Source: Cricetomys ansorgei (taxonomy: Eukaryota; Chordata; Mammalia; Rodentia; Nesomyidae). From it: DNA of 64,000 nucleotides. The stretch's first letter is position 1. Every line of letters starts with the position of its first letter. Position numbers and translations under genes: made by a program. Shown here piece by piece: positions 45,590 to 56,384 of this stretch. Under the pieces are notes generated by a model. The model saw only the letters and a program-made list of their open reading frames with translations, ran no database searches and was not told the origin of the DNA. The stretch spans positions 359,001-423,000 of the forward strand of contig JAMJFZ010000818.1 of NCBI GenBank assembly GCA_026225945.1, in the 5' to 3' direction.

Positions 45590-45696
45590 CCCGTCTTGGG
45601 GGTCTCACCATGCAATCCAGGCCGATGTGGAACTCACAATCACATCGCTCCAGTGACCTGAGTGCGGGGGCTTCCGGGGTGCACCATGAAGCCTGG
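45590..45696 (-). repeat. Old B1 SINE
   Basis: CACCATGCAATCCAGGCCGA, GTGGAACTCACAATCACATC and GGGGTGCACCATGAAGCC. Much more diverged than the copy at 45,021. Confidence 0.65.
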
Positions 45697-45942
45697 GTTT
45701 CCTCTTTTGTTCTTAAAGGACTCTTGATGTGGACTGTGAATTACGGAATCACTATAGATTTGATAAAACTCGGAGTGATAGTACGATTTTTTTTTTTTTA
45801 AAGTTTAAGACTGTCGAAGGCTATTCTGTAAGAGGTTTGTGGGTCGATTCAGAATCCAGATACTTCTTTACTGAGCCCCATCCCCAACTCAACAGCCAGA
45901 AGGGAAAGAGTTAGGCTTCTCTGCTGGTGAATCTCAGAAGTA

Positions 45943-46249
45943 GAGTCACCCTGGAGGTGGGGCTCTGGGCATGCCTGTGGGAAACTATCTTGATTAGGTT
46001 AATTGAAGTGGGAAAACGTCCACTGTGGGTGACACCACTCCCTAGGTTGGGAGAAAATGGCTGAGCCTGAGTGCTCTGACTCTGTTCCTGGCTACGGATT
46101 CAATGTGATCAGTTGCCCGAAGCTCCTACCCTCTTGACATACCCATCATGTCGTTCTACACCCTTGAACTATGAATTGAAATAAACCCTTTAATCCCTTG
46201 AGTGTGCTTTTTCAGGGTATTTTAACCCAGCGACAAGAAGAGAAGCTAA
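45943..46249 (+). mobile_element. URR1-like hAT transposon
   Basis: GAGTCACCCTGGAGGTGGGG, CTCTGGGCATGCCTGTGGG, TATCTTGATTAGGTTAATTG, AAGTGGGAAAACGTCCACTG, CACTCCCTAGGTTGGGAG and AAATAAACCCTTTAATCCC, then CAGGGTATTTTAACCCAGCG. These match the rodent URR1 family over nearly its full length. No coding capacity. Confidence 0.75.
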
Positions 46250-48767
46250 GCCACTTACATGGAGGGGCAACAATGGGGTCATGCCTACTTGACCTCCCAC
46301 GTATTGACTTCACCTCAATGTAGTTGCCTGCCTAAAGCTCAACTTTCATGTCGATTAATGGCATTATTTGAGGGAGAAATGAAACCAAACTGCAGACTTT
46401 ATGCTTTTTTTTTGGCCACCATGAGCTTCCTTAGAGGACCAAGGTCTATCAAACAAACACTGTATACCAGGCACACTGCGGAGTTTCGCTGGGCTCAGTC
46501 ATCACACCGACTGAGGTGGTGAGGGGTACAGAGTCTATTTTCAAACTGACAGGTCTGTTCGGTGAGGTAAAGGCTCTGGTTCAGAAAATGAAGGATCGAG
46601 GGCAGGACGGGACCCCAGGCTGTCTGCCGTTCACGTTGGCACTATGGGGTACGGCATCTCACTGTGCTCTGCCATCCTGACATCTGAGTCAGACATCTGC
46701 TAGGAATTTGATACAGGATAGAACTCTTGTCTCATCAAGAATGCCTCACATGGGGGCGGGGTGGGGGAGAAGGGAGGGGCCAAGGGGGAATCTGCTTAGA
46801 AAGCAGTTGTCTGACGTATGCATGTTGCTGTAAAATCAACAACTTAAAATGCATACTTCAGCCCTGGTGCCAAATTATCTCAAGCCATAGACTTACAATA
46901 TCCCGGGGAGGCCGGTCTAGGGGAGGGATCCTCATCTACAATCAAATATTAAGTGTATAACCAATAGGATTAGCTAGTGGCTCACCTCCCCCTCCCCCAA
47001 TCCCACAGACAGTGACTTGTGCCGATCTGCTGACTCTGATCTGGGTTTGATTCATACAGCTAGACATTTCTGATGAGACCAAGTCCCTAGCTTGCCTCAA
47101 AAATAGCCACCAGGGCTCCGCTGAAGCTATGTAGCATCTTTTCCCTTTTACCTCCTAAGAGCTTGGCTTTAGAGACGTGACATTGCCACCCTCCTGTAAC
47201 ACAGAACGCTGAAAGGGAACTGGAAACTGCCCCTAGCTGTGTATAGCCGATGTGGATCAGAACGGGGATGATTTGGGTCTTACAGCAAAGTCTGTTGAAA
47301 CACAACTAAGCCCAGTCTTTTCTGGGAACTTAGATATACGCGCTCCCCCGGCACTCTCCACCAGGGATTCGATAGAACCATCTACAAAACCAGAGCGTGT
47401 TCTACACAGAGGAACAGCCCATCACAGACATATTCTTGTATGTCAACCAAGAGCCCATAGAACTCTGACACCAACTTCAAGGGTGTTGCTCAGGGGGATA
47501 GAAACCCAGGACATTTAAACACGCCACCAGCGAGAGAACACTGAGGCTCCATGGGACTCTTGTAAAAGTCACACGCAGATTATAGTAAAATGACTAAAAG
47601 CTGTAGGGCTAGGAGGTCTCTCGGTCAGCTCATATGATCAAAGCCATTGGCAAGAAATGGTACGTTGGTGGTATTAGACAGACAGGCAGGCAGGCAGGCA
47701 GAACCCTGAAGATGTCAAGTGTGATAATATTAGGCATTCCTTACTAACACAAAAAAAGGTACCTGCTTTCCCTCCCCAAGTGCCCGTGAAATAGAAGACA
47801 GTGGACCAAACACTTCTGTCAACAGACAAATTTCTCCCTGTTCCTCCAGCAAGGCGGTTTCCTCCGGCCAGTGCGGCACTCCTGTGCGGACAGTGGAGGC
47901 AGGAAGGAGAAGCCGGTGGCAGCAGACAAGGAAGATAAAAGCGCTGACGTCAAACTCTCTACAAAGAACCTCTGAGCAAGCAGACAAGAGCCCCAGCTTT
48001 AATGACATTTGATGTCATTGCCTACCCCCGCCCCGGCCCCCACACCTCTCCAGCCCATGTCAGCAGGCTCCCTGCCTCTCCAGTGCATAGGCTGGCCTCT
48101 GCTTACAGGCTGCACATTCTGCTGGTCCTTCCTGCTTCCCGTCCTTCCTTTCCCCATATAGGATGCTCCATTTGTCTAAAGACCTGTTTGAGCCTCTGTC
48201 AGAACAAAGAAAAGTTCCTGGGTGTGGGTTTGCTCTTTTCAGATACAGTTGGTTTCTGTTTTTTTTCCCAGTCAGCCTTTGTGGACCCCGCACTTGCTGG
48301 AAAGTTCAGCCTTAGTTGTTGCTGCACCGAGCACTCTCTCAGCGTCTCTTCCCTAATGCAGCCTGCCAGGATTAATCAATCCTGCACGTGGTCCCCTCCA
48401 CCCCCAGCTCCATGTCTTTCTTTTAACTCTCAGAACCACTCAGGCAGGGCAGCAGCAAGAGATGAGTTTTCATACAGCCGTGATTTTCCCTGACAGAGGG
48501 CACAGCCTCCGTTTCTTTTCAAACTCCTCTAAATCCGATGAAGGTCTAGAGAAACACTGGGTTTTTCTCTGCCATGGAAGGATTCTGCCCCCCCCCCCAT
48601 CTCTTCTCTCCACTCAGTGCCTGTTCTTTCTTCTGCCTTTTATTTCTTCCTTTACTCTCCCCCCTTCCCATAATTTTTTTTTTTTTTTTTTACCGCCAGC
48701 CCAGGACCCAAACTCATTCCAAAGTTTAAAGCCACCAGAGTCTTAAAATGAAACTTCCAAGGTTATC
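46250..48767. other. Gene-free stretch
   Basis: An eroded MIR-like patch may lie at 46,430-46,570. A (GGCA)n tract lies at 47,677-47,701, a C12 run near 48,588 and a T16 run near 48,676. No exon-like frame; the 163-codon plus frame at 48,002-48,493 lacks support. Confidence 0.45.
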
Positions 48768-48809
48768 TTCATGCTGACTTTGAGCTCATTCATGCTGACT
48801 TTGAGCTCA
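48768..48809. repeat. Perfect 21-bp tandem duplication
   Basis: TTCATGCTGACTTTG... (21 bp, ending GAGCTCA) is present twice head to tail with no mismatch: 48,768-48,788 and 48,789-48,809. Confidence 0.98.
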
Positions 48810-49359
48810 GAGCGACGGTTTCGGATGCTGGAGAGGAGAGAATCCACCACCAGCAGCAGCCTCTGCTAAGGCAGGGAGGAGGGAGTGTTTGGAGTGTATT
48901 TGAAGGAATGGCGTAAGGGCTTTTGTCAAGCCTTTCAGAGCCCACCCGTTTCTGAGCCGAGGGTTAGAATGCGCTCTCAACACCGTCTGAGCCGCGTTCA
49001 TCTTCTGTACAGCATCCCCCCTGCCACCTCAAATCCACCACTGCTTTGCTCCCCCTGACCTATGAGCTTGGTGATAGCTAGAAAAGTTTTCAGTCAAGTA
49101 CAAACCCGAGCCACACCGCCCACCCTAAGAAAGCAGAGGGGTTTGCATAAGGAGGTGTGGAGTCTGTGGGAGTGTTGTTCCCCGCCAAAGAATTTCTGTC
49201 CTTTTCCAACAGACTCTTCCCTACACAAGCCTGAGATGCTGGGTAATCACCGGCATACTCCAGGCACCCCGGCCCAGCTGCCTGCGGACCGCCTCTCAAG
49301 ACTCTGGGGCACAGGCAAGAAAAGGGGGAACCTTCCAGTGTCCCCAACTCACGAACGAG

Positions 49360-50130
49360 GTCATTACCTTGGCAGCGGCTTGCGGGCTGTGATACTGGCG
49401 ACGATGATGCTCTCGGGACGCGGAGTGGCCACCGCTTTGAAGGTCCCTTTCCAGAACTTCTCAAACAGCTGTTTCTCGCCCTGCTGCAGGCTCGCCATCC
49501 TGAAAGCCCGAGGAGCCCGGGCGCCCGGGGCGCTGTCCGAAGTGCTGAAACGCCAATCCCGAACCCCGTGGCACGCCCTGGGCTCCGGGGCGCTGTCCGC
49601 GTGAAGCCCCCAAGGGGTGGGGTGGGGAGAGATCCGAGTTCAGGGCGGGGGATGGGACAGAATGGGACGTCTCAGGCCGGGCAGGCAGCGGAGGAGGAAG
49701 GTGGTCCCCCCGGCTGGGTTCACCTCCTGGCTCGGCTCTAAGCAGCCCTGGGAGCCGGCTGAGCCCTGCGTCCTCAGCAAAGCGAAGCTGGGCCGGCTTT
49801 CTCTACCGCGCCGAGAGCAGAGAGGAGGCGACCGGGGCGTCTGCTGTGCGTGCGCGTGTGAGCTCCGGCGCGCCCGGGTTTTGTCTCTTGCACAATGTGA
49901 CGTTGGAAGGGGAGGCTGGTTGCGCGAGCTGTACTTGCCTCCCTCCCCTCCCCGGTCTCCTCCTTCCCCAGCAACCCCTCCTTCTCTGGCTCAGCCTCCC
50001 GCCGCCATCTGCATAACAAAAGCCTGCAGGTCTGGGGAGGAGAAAGGGCGGGGCGTGCGCTTGTCTCCAGGGCCCGGGTGGACACTGAGTGGCGGCTCAG
50101 ACCCCTGTGAGAAGCGACGCCAGCACCCGG
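49360..50130. promoter_or_regulatory. CpG island promoter
   Basis: CpG is strongly depleted elsewhere in the window but frequent here, with GC-rich runs such as GCCCGGGCGCCCGGGG near 49,515. The island contains a consensus Sp1/KLF GC box GGGCGGGGC (50,046-50,054), a CRE half-site TGACGT (49,898-49,903), an alternating TGCGTGCGCGTG tract resembling an NRF1 site (49,847-49,858) and a YY1-like GCCGCCATCT (50,001-50,010). The coding start of the minus-strand exon lies at its low-coordinate end, so the island would supply the 5' untranslated region and core promoter. I see no minus-strand TATA box, which fits a dispersed-initiation CpG promoter. The factor sites are motif matches only. Confidence 0.8.
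49368..49498 (-). CDS. Putative first coding exon of an unrecognised vertebrate gene
   Basis: On the minus strand an ATG at 49,498-49,496 has A at -3 and G at +4, a strong Kozak context. It opens 43 codons plus two bases that stop exactly at a splice-donor-like CCAAG|GTAATG (intron starts at 49,367). Without splicing the frame meets TAA one codon later, which explains why it is too short for a simple ORF search. The peptide begins MASLQQGEKQ, continues through an aromatic/basic stretch LFEKFWKGTFKAV, then ATPRPES, then the hydrophobic IIVASITARK, and ends PLP. It has no signal peptide or clear transmembrane segment and looks like a cytosolic or nuclear N-terminus. Codons are GC-rich at third positions and the exon lies in a CpG island, as expected of a 5' exon. 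I could not identify the family, so I give no function. The exon continues in phase 2 into an exon outside the window or undetected in it. Confidence 0.72.
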
Positions 50131-50285
50131 AACAGAACCAAGCAGGGGACCCTTCATCCCAGCCCTGGCCTCTCCTCCGTCATCAGGGCCTTCCCCTCTA
50201 CCCTTGCATGCACACTCCCGGGCTGGGCCACCTCCCTAGCCCTTCACAAGACTTGGAGCGCGTCTTCCATTGAGGGAGCTAGTTT

Positions 50286-50301
50286 AAAAAAAAAAAAAAA
50301 A
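50286..50301. repeat. A16 run
   Basis: Homopolymer at the flank of the CpG island. Confidence 0.95.
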
Positions 50302-50548
50302 GCCACCCCACGTATCCGCCCACGCCAACCTGCCTTCACCCTCCCCACTTCTGGGAGGGACCTCCGAGGTCTGCAAAGTGAGGGTGCTCCTATGTTCCTC
50401 TTTACGCCTAGGGGCCGTGGGGCTCCCCCACCCCACAACCAGAAAATGCCATCTGATGGACAATCCTTCACCAGCGCGGTCTCTCGCCATCTGTCGAGCT
50501 GAACCCCCACCCGCAGAGGGACGCGGCATCACATCTGTGCCTGCGGCG

Positions 50549-50560
50549 CTATAAAGGATA
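50549..50560 (+). promoter_or_regulatory. TATA-like motif, possible divergent promoter
   Basis: TATAAAG (50,550-50,556) sits in a short CpG-containing patch (50,515-50,610) on the side of the island facing away from the minus-strand exon. Its orientation would direct plus-strand transcription. Divergent non-coding transcripts are common at CpG island promoters. No convincing coding sequence follows it. This may equally be a chance match. Confidence 0.25.
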
Positions 50561-50619
50561 TCTCTTTTGTGCCTCGCAGCCGGCCTGCCTCACGTCCCGG
50601 CTGCCAAAGCCCTCCAAAA

Positions 50620-51697
50620 GAGCACCCCTCCCCCACTCCTTCACCCCACCCCGCTGAGAACCTGCAGCCTGTGAAACAGAAGTCCGATTTGGCAAAGAAT
50701 GCACTGGTTTTGCGGTGTGTGGGTGGGGGAGCAGGGTGGGGGGGGGGAGTCTGAGGATTACAAGGAGTTAGTAACTTTTTGGTCTTTCCATCTTGTCTCC
50801 CCAGTCTCCCCCCAACCCCACCCCCAATCCCAGCAGAGGTTCAGAATCTCAAACTCCAGAGGCGCAGGCTGTAGACTACAATGTCCCTCGGTTTAGCTTA
50901 GAGTTCTCCTTAGGGAACATATCCTACTGGGATCCCCAACCCAAGTCTTCCTTGGAGCCCTGTAAGACTTGGCACAGCGACAACTTTTGCCTACCTCCAG
51001 GATTTGAAACTCCTAAGAGGAGCCTTCACTAAGTCTTGCCACCAGGCCCTGCCCTGAAGGGGGAAAAAATCTTTAATTCTTGTTACCTAGTAGCAGTGGG
51101 AAACAGACTCCCAACACCAATGTGGACTTTGTAAATTCTTTGTAAGAGAACAGGAGGTATGCAGAAGGGTAAAGAGGGAAGAAGAGAGAGAACAAGATGA
51201 GGCGAGAGAAACTGGAACGTAGGTATAAAGGTGTGAGCCTTGGTCTGGAAGAGGCTGCAGGATAGGTTTGTGTGTACCGATCTAGGAGTGCCCGGGCTCT
51301 GCTCGCTCCACAGTGACCCCTTCTGGTCAGTAAAGAAAAGTGCAGTTGTTGTCTTGTAAAGTGTAGCAGGGGCCAGGAGTTGAGACCTGTCTGGGGCCAG
51401 GAGACTTGAGGATAGAGGAAAGTGGGTAGGGTGGGTTGTGGACTTTCCACTTCCCTCTCCTGATCCCCTGCATTCAAATTCCCCATCCTTTGGTTGGTTT
51501 CAGGGCCTATTACCTACCCTTGGATTGATGTCGCTTTAAATGCAGTTGTGCTGTCTCCCTTCTTAGCCTTGGATATTTAAAGAGATCCTAAGTCATGGCA
51601 TTTGGGTATGAACTGAGTGACTTTGGGGTCACAGGGGTAGGTGGGACCTCACCTCCACCAGTCAACCACGACCTTGCAGATATGAGCCTGCCTTTTA
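50620..51697. other. Upstream flank of the promoter, gene-free
   Basis: Unique sequence with no exon or SINE seen. It could contain distal promoter elements. Confidence 0.45.
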
Positions 51698-51903
51698 ATA
51701 AAAAGGATTTGCTTATCTGTAGTGTGTGAATGCATGTATGTTACATTTGTGGGTGCTCCGCTGAAGTCAGAAAAGGGTGCCAGATTTAACCTGGATTAGG
51801 CTGAAGGTGGATGTGAGCCACCAAGTATAGGTACTGGGACTGGAACTCTGGTCCTCCAGGAAAGCAGCAAGCAGTCTTAACCATGGCTCTACCTGTCCGG
51901 CTC
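51698..51903 (-). repeat. B3-family SINE
   Basis: AATAAAAAGGATTTGCTTAT, GTGAGCCACCAAGTATAGG, ACTGGAACTCTGGTCCTCC and AGCAGTCTTAACCATGGCTC. Confidence 0.85.
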
Positions 51904-52327
51904 ACCCATCCCTGCTCTTCTTACCTGGTACTGTGACAAAGCTCCCAGATGGATGTCCTTGACTCTTCTGGGGATCCAGGTGAGGTGGGAGAAGGTGCTT
52001 CTCTTACTTGTGTAAGGAGGAGGCGGTGGAAGTTTAGGGTAGCCATGTGGTATGCCCATGTGATTCTAATGGAAAATGGAATTCTGGGGGAAACCGTGAT
52101 TGGGTATGGGAGAGAATTCTGGGGGTAGTAGACACACCGGAGAGGAACCATGGGAAGTCTGTGGTGCTGCACTATGGGATACCAGTGAGTCCATGCTTAG
52201 AGGCACACAGTGCTGTGCTTCCCAAGTTGGGCCTCTTTTCTAACAAGCTCAGGGCTTGGAACGCAGACTTCCGGTCTCAGCCGGGCCATTTCTAGCTGGA
52301 TAATCTTGCAGGAGTGACCTCAACTGG

Positions 52328-52480
52328 TATTGGTTGCCTTGTTACTGTGACCAAATCCACCATAAGCAGCCAACTAAGGGAAGGATGCTTTCTCTGGCTC
52401 ATGCTTCGGATCCATCATGGTGTGTTGTGGGAGGCCACTGGTCCTGTCACGCTATCGTCAGAAGCAGAGGGAGATGAAGC
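52328..52480 (-). mobile_element. URR1-like hAT fragment
   Basis: TATTGGTTGCCTTGTTACTG, TGACCAAATCCACCATAAGC, AGCCAACTAAGGGAAGG and TTCTCTGGCTCATGC. Confidence 0.5.
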
Positions 52481-52885
52481 ATGCTGCTGATTATTTCGAT
52501 CCTTTTTACCAATCCAGGACTGCAGGTCCACGGGACGGTCGCATCCGCACTCAAGGTGACACTTCGCTCTCCAGTCAAATCCTCTGGAGACACCTTTGTT
52601 GACAGAGAGGTGCGTTTCCATGGTGCTTCCGGTCCAATCAAGTACACAATGGAGAACCGTCACTCTTGCCAAAACGTAAGTTTCAATACCTTCCATGGAG
52701 TTTCTTGGATGATAACCCACTACCACAGGACAGCCTGACATGAAATTCTACAAAGATTGAATATTGTGGGTTTAAATAGATCAGCTGGGAGGATTAACAA
52801 GATCAACACCATGTACAGGCTACACAGCAGTCTGTGGAAAATAGTTTAGTCGAGAAAATCATTTATCATCAGAGGCTCAAGGCAC
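52481..52885. other. Gene-free stretch
   Basis: Nothing recognised. Confidence 0.5.
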
Positions 52886-53105
52886 AGCCTCTGCAATCGG
52901 ACGGAGCCGGGCATGAAGCTTAGCTCTGCCACTCTGTCGTTGGATGACCCCAGGCGAGGGACTAACTCCTACCTCCGTTTTTCTACCTGAGAAATGGGGA
53001 CACTAACACGTATTTCACGCGACTGTTAAATCCAAGTGACTCACAGAGGACTTAGCTCAGGGTTTTAGTTCGTTGTAAATGTCCATCAGACGGCAGCTGT
53101 GATTG
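52886..53105 (+). repeat. MIR SINE
   Basis: CTCTGCAATCGGACGGAGCC, CTTAGCTCTGCCACTCTG, TTTTTCTACCTGAGAAATGG, GGACACTAACACGTATTTC and ACTTAGCTCAGGGTTTTAG give a long sense MIR. Confidence 0.85.
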
Positions 53106-53794
53106 TTGACACTGTTGTGCCAGGTCACCCCGGTCCGGTCTTCGTGAACTGATGCCTAGTCCTAGATCTTGGTTGGACACGGCCCTGTATACAGAGGGTC
53201 CAAAGATGAGACACATTCCATATTCGGAAGCCCTTCACAGTACAATCCATCCTCTGTCCTCTTGCCTAACACGTGGCTCTTCTCTGTGTTATCACACAGA
53301 CTTAAACATCAGGGCTGGCTTCTCTAATATAACTCAAACTCTCTTTCCTCCGTCATTTTACATAATAGAACCACTTCTGTCTCCTTCAGAGGGTGCTGCT
53401 CTCTGTTTCCCCAGAGACCAATGAGCCACCCCAAGACACATTTATGTGTTGGTTAGTGAATACACACATGGGGCACAACTAGTATGCTGTGCATTCTGTC
53501 ACTGGCACACATTAGTGGGACTGGACCCCAGAATCCTTCCCGATGCCAACTTCCAGATAGACTTCACTGAGTGAGTTAAAGCTGGTGCCCTCTGTAAAAA
53601 TCAATTTCCATCCACTCCTACTGGGTGCTTCTGTCCCTAAGAGTGGTACTCTTCCATTTGTGAAAGGAGAGGACAGGTCCAAAAGAATTCTAGAATCGGT
53701 ATACCTAGGCACCCTGCAGCAAAGCTACAGAGATTTCTATGCTTCCATGTTCTTCGGTCGGCATCTCTGACTCAGAGAGATAGCTGCCCACATC
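53106..53794. other. Gene-free stretch, possibly old L2
   Basis: The C/T-rich 53,220-53,420 segment has weak L2 3'-end character. No gene. Confidence 0.4.
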
Positions 53795-53915
53795 CCGAGT
53801 TCTAATTCAGCCTTGCTAGCATTACTGTGTTACCTTAGGGAAGCCCCTTAACCTCTCTGTACCCAGTACTTCTCTGAACACAGTGAGGCTAATCATGATC
53901 TACCTGCAGGGAAGG
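53795..53915 (+). repeat. MIR fragment
   Basis: GTTCTAATTCAGCCTTGCTA, ACTGTGTTACCTTAGGGAAG, CCCCTTAACCTCTCTGTACC and CAGTGAGGCTAATCATGATC. Confidence 0.8.
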
Positions 53916-54408
53916 ACTTCCGGGCCCTTGACAGCCTAAACCCATTTCCAAAAGTCCAGTCAACAGTGAAAGAGTCAAATAATTACAGAGATAATGGGAA
54001 ATATGATAATGAGACCAATCTGTCTTTGTGGCCTTAAACAGGAGCTCACTGAAACCATTCAAACCATGAGGGTCTTTCTGTCCTCATACAGGGGTTTAGG
54101 GAGAAGGAAAAATCAAGCTTGTGCTATTTAAGGTTTGATGATCGCCACATCCTGAAAGTTCTACTTAGTGTTTAATTCAAAACCCACCTCTCCTCTTTAG
54201 TGTCCAGCCTCTTCTAGACCCCGAATGTCTTTGAATTAACGCGGATGAACCAGGAGCCTCCATCCCATGATTACAGAGTCTCCCGTTTGTCTATCTGTGT
54301 CGCCAATGTCCGGTACAGAGCTGGAACACTCATTAATCCTGGTTTAATGAGTACACCCCACGTTTGATACCTAACTACACACACACTGATGCCGTGTTAG
54401 CTTAGGGG
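53916..54408. other. Gene-free AT-rich stretch
   Basis: Nothing recognised. AT-rich unique sequence near 53,970-54,130 could be conserved non-coding sequence. Confidence 0.4.
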
Positions 54409-54454
54409 CGGTACGGTACGCACCATGCCTCCATGTTACGACGGTACGGCACGC
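54409..54454. repeat. CpG-rich near-duplicate 13-mers
   Basis: CGGTACGGTACGC (54,409-54,421) and CGGTACGGCACGC (54,442-54,454) differ by one base and are each followed by a CATG. The CpG density is unusual in an otherwise AT-rich, CpG-poor neighbourhood. Confidence 0.8.
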
Positions 54455-54619
54455 CATGTCTACTGATGCGGTGCATATCCTTGCAACTAAAATTTGTCGG
54501 GATGAAAGAGCTAAACTTGATGCCTTCTGTATGCACATTGATTATGTGTAACAGCAATAACGGTGTTCAGTTAGAAGAGTACAGGAATGTGTAAGATTCA
54601 GTATCAGGTACCCTTCAAG

Positions 54620-54790
54620 TAGTTTGCAAATATTAACTTAGTTCACGATCAAAAAGCTCCTACAAATTAGATTCTACTATTAATCAGGGAATGGAAGCAC
54701 AAAGAGTTGAAGGAGGCTCAGGACGCAGAGCAGCACAGGGTAGGACCCGCACATAAACCCAGTCGGTTTGAGTCACAGAGTCTGCGTGAT
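54620..54790 (-). repeat. MIR fragment
   Basis: TAGATTCTACTATTAATCAG, GGAATGGAAGCACAAAGAG and AGCACAGGGTAGGACCCGC follow an antisense MIR. Confidence 0.65.
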
Positions 54791-56028
54791 CTGACATCCA
54801 CCCCCCAGGCCATGGCCTGTGATATGGTTTTTAGGTTCACCAAAAGGTGAGAGGAAGCACTGACCCTAGTACTTGGGTGGGGACGGAACTAGGTGCTGAT
54901 CTCATGGAGTTGCAGTCAGGTGGTGGTGGTGTTAAACATAAACAAACAAACCACCACCAGGTAAAAGAAAGCGAAGCTGCATTCACCAGGCTGAGTGTCC
55001 AGAGGTGAAACCTCTGCATTCGGTGGCATCGAAGTTGAGGCGCCAAGTATGAGAAGAGGCTGCACAGTGAGGGAAATGTTCAGACACACATGGTGGGGGG
55101 TGGATGCTGGGCGCGTCCAGAGAGCATAGCAGGAAAGGGGTGGAGCCCAGTGAAGGAGCTGGTGATGGCACTCATGCCCCATGCAATGAAATTGCAGAAC
55201 AAGTCTCTTGCTCCTGGGCAGAAACTCAGAGAGCCACGTTGTTACGGCTTGTTTCGACAGGCAGTGATACAGTGGTTCCCAAACCAGGTGCCTGGGAACC
55301 CAGCGGCCAGTCCAGGGAGCTTCCGGAGGTAGCCCGTCAGCGAGCACTGACCGGCATGCGGTTGTCCACTGCGCTCCTAGTCTCAGACTCATCCCAGAAC
55401 TCCATCCTCTAGGCCTTCCTTTCCCGAAAATGTCTTACCGGAATAAACATCTCACCGCTTTCTCAACAGTTAGGAAGTTGCTCAGGTAACTAGAGTTTAG
55501 TAACATTGTTTTGCTTGTGTTAAGTGTTTTATGGTGACCTTCCATTACTGGGACGTGGAAGAAGCTGGGTATTTCTTGTCAGGGATGCTTGGGACCAGAC
55601 ATTTTTCAGAGTTCAGTTCTTAAGGAGTCACATCAATGTTAGAGGCTGTGGCATCTCTCATCCAAAACTCTGAAGTCTAAAATGCTATGGAGAACTAAGA
55701 CTGAAATCAAAGATTTGGGCTTTGTAGATGAGGGCTGCCCGACTCATTCTGGGCATTTTCTCTCTAGAACGTCCTCTTTGTGTAAATTTCCGTTAGCACC
55801 ACATTAGATAAAATCAACAGCCACTTATAAATACCGACGATAATACCGTATTCTAACACCCATTTATTAATACCTTCATATACTCCGTCAATACTCACTG
55901 TCCTCAGCGTTCTCTCGGCGACTGTTTGCTTTTTATTGGTTGGTTGGTGGGTGGGTTGGTTGGTTTGAATTAGCAACTTGAATAAGCGACTCCTCGGCCC
56001 GTGAGTTAAGGACCTGGTCTCCAGTGGG
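54791..56028. other. Gene-free stretch
   Basis: A (GGTT)n tract lies at 55,937-55,967. The 158-codon minus frame at 54,916-55,392 overlaps plus-strand ORFs and has no exon features. Confidence 0.45.
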
Positions 56029-56039
56029 ATGAAGTTCGG

Positions 56040-56300
56040 ACACTGCGGATGCACTCTTCATGGGACGACTGGGATCTGGCTACTTCTTTCTCATTCTCTC
56101 TTCCTCCGTGGGTGCTGTGAGGCCAACAGTTTGTTCTGCCCCCTACCTATTGCCTTTCTCACCATGGTTCCTAAGGCAACAGGGCCCATCAACAACGGAC
56201 TGAAAACTCCCAAACTGCAAGCCCAAATAAACCTTTCTCTCTTTTAAAGCTGGTTGTCTTAGGCATTTTATCGCAGTGATGGAACACTGACCAACAAGGT
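56040..56300 (+). mobile_element. Rodent DNA-transposon-like repeat (hAT type)
   Basis: CTCTTCATGGGACGACTGGG, TTGCCTTTCTCACCATGGTT, GGACTGAAAACTCCCAAACT, GCAAGCCCAAATAAACC and GGCATTTTATCGCAGTGATG, then GAACACTGACCAACAA, follow the 3' half of a rodent non-autonomous repeat of the URR1 type. Confidence 0.55.
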
Positions 56301-56384
56301 CCAATAAGGCTTTCCGATGTGGATGAGCGACATGCTCCATGGGCATCCTCCTGTCTCTAGTTTCCCCTTGATCGCCCCCCATTC

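Larger units (their letters stand above)
1..49367 (-). other. Inferred large first intron (partial)
   Basis: If the donor at 49,367 is used, everything downstream on the minus strand within the window appears intronic. I saw no other reading frame with exon-like boundaries, a protein-like composition and CpG support in this interval. First introns of this size with scattered conserved-looking AT-rich blocks are typical of developmental or neuronal genes. The assignment rests entirely on the single exon. Confidence 0.45.

Noticed and set aside
49360..49500. TTTCAG just before the ATG read as a splice acceptor
   Set aside because: The upstream sequence on the minus strand is GC-rich island without a polypyrimidine tract, so a 5' UTR reading is more likely.
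49062..49604. 180-codon plus-strand ORF covering the exon
   Set aside because: It is the antisense shadow of the minus-strand exon and the CpG island, with low-complexity content.
49617..50273. 218-codon plus-strand ORF across the CpG island
   Set aside because: GC-rich islands contain few stop codons by chance. The frame is Arg/Pro/Gly-rich, has no domain, and opposes the better-supported minus-strand exon.
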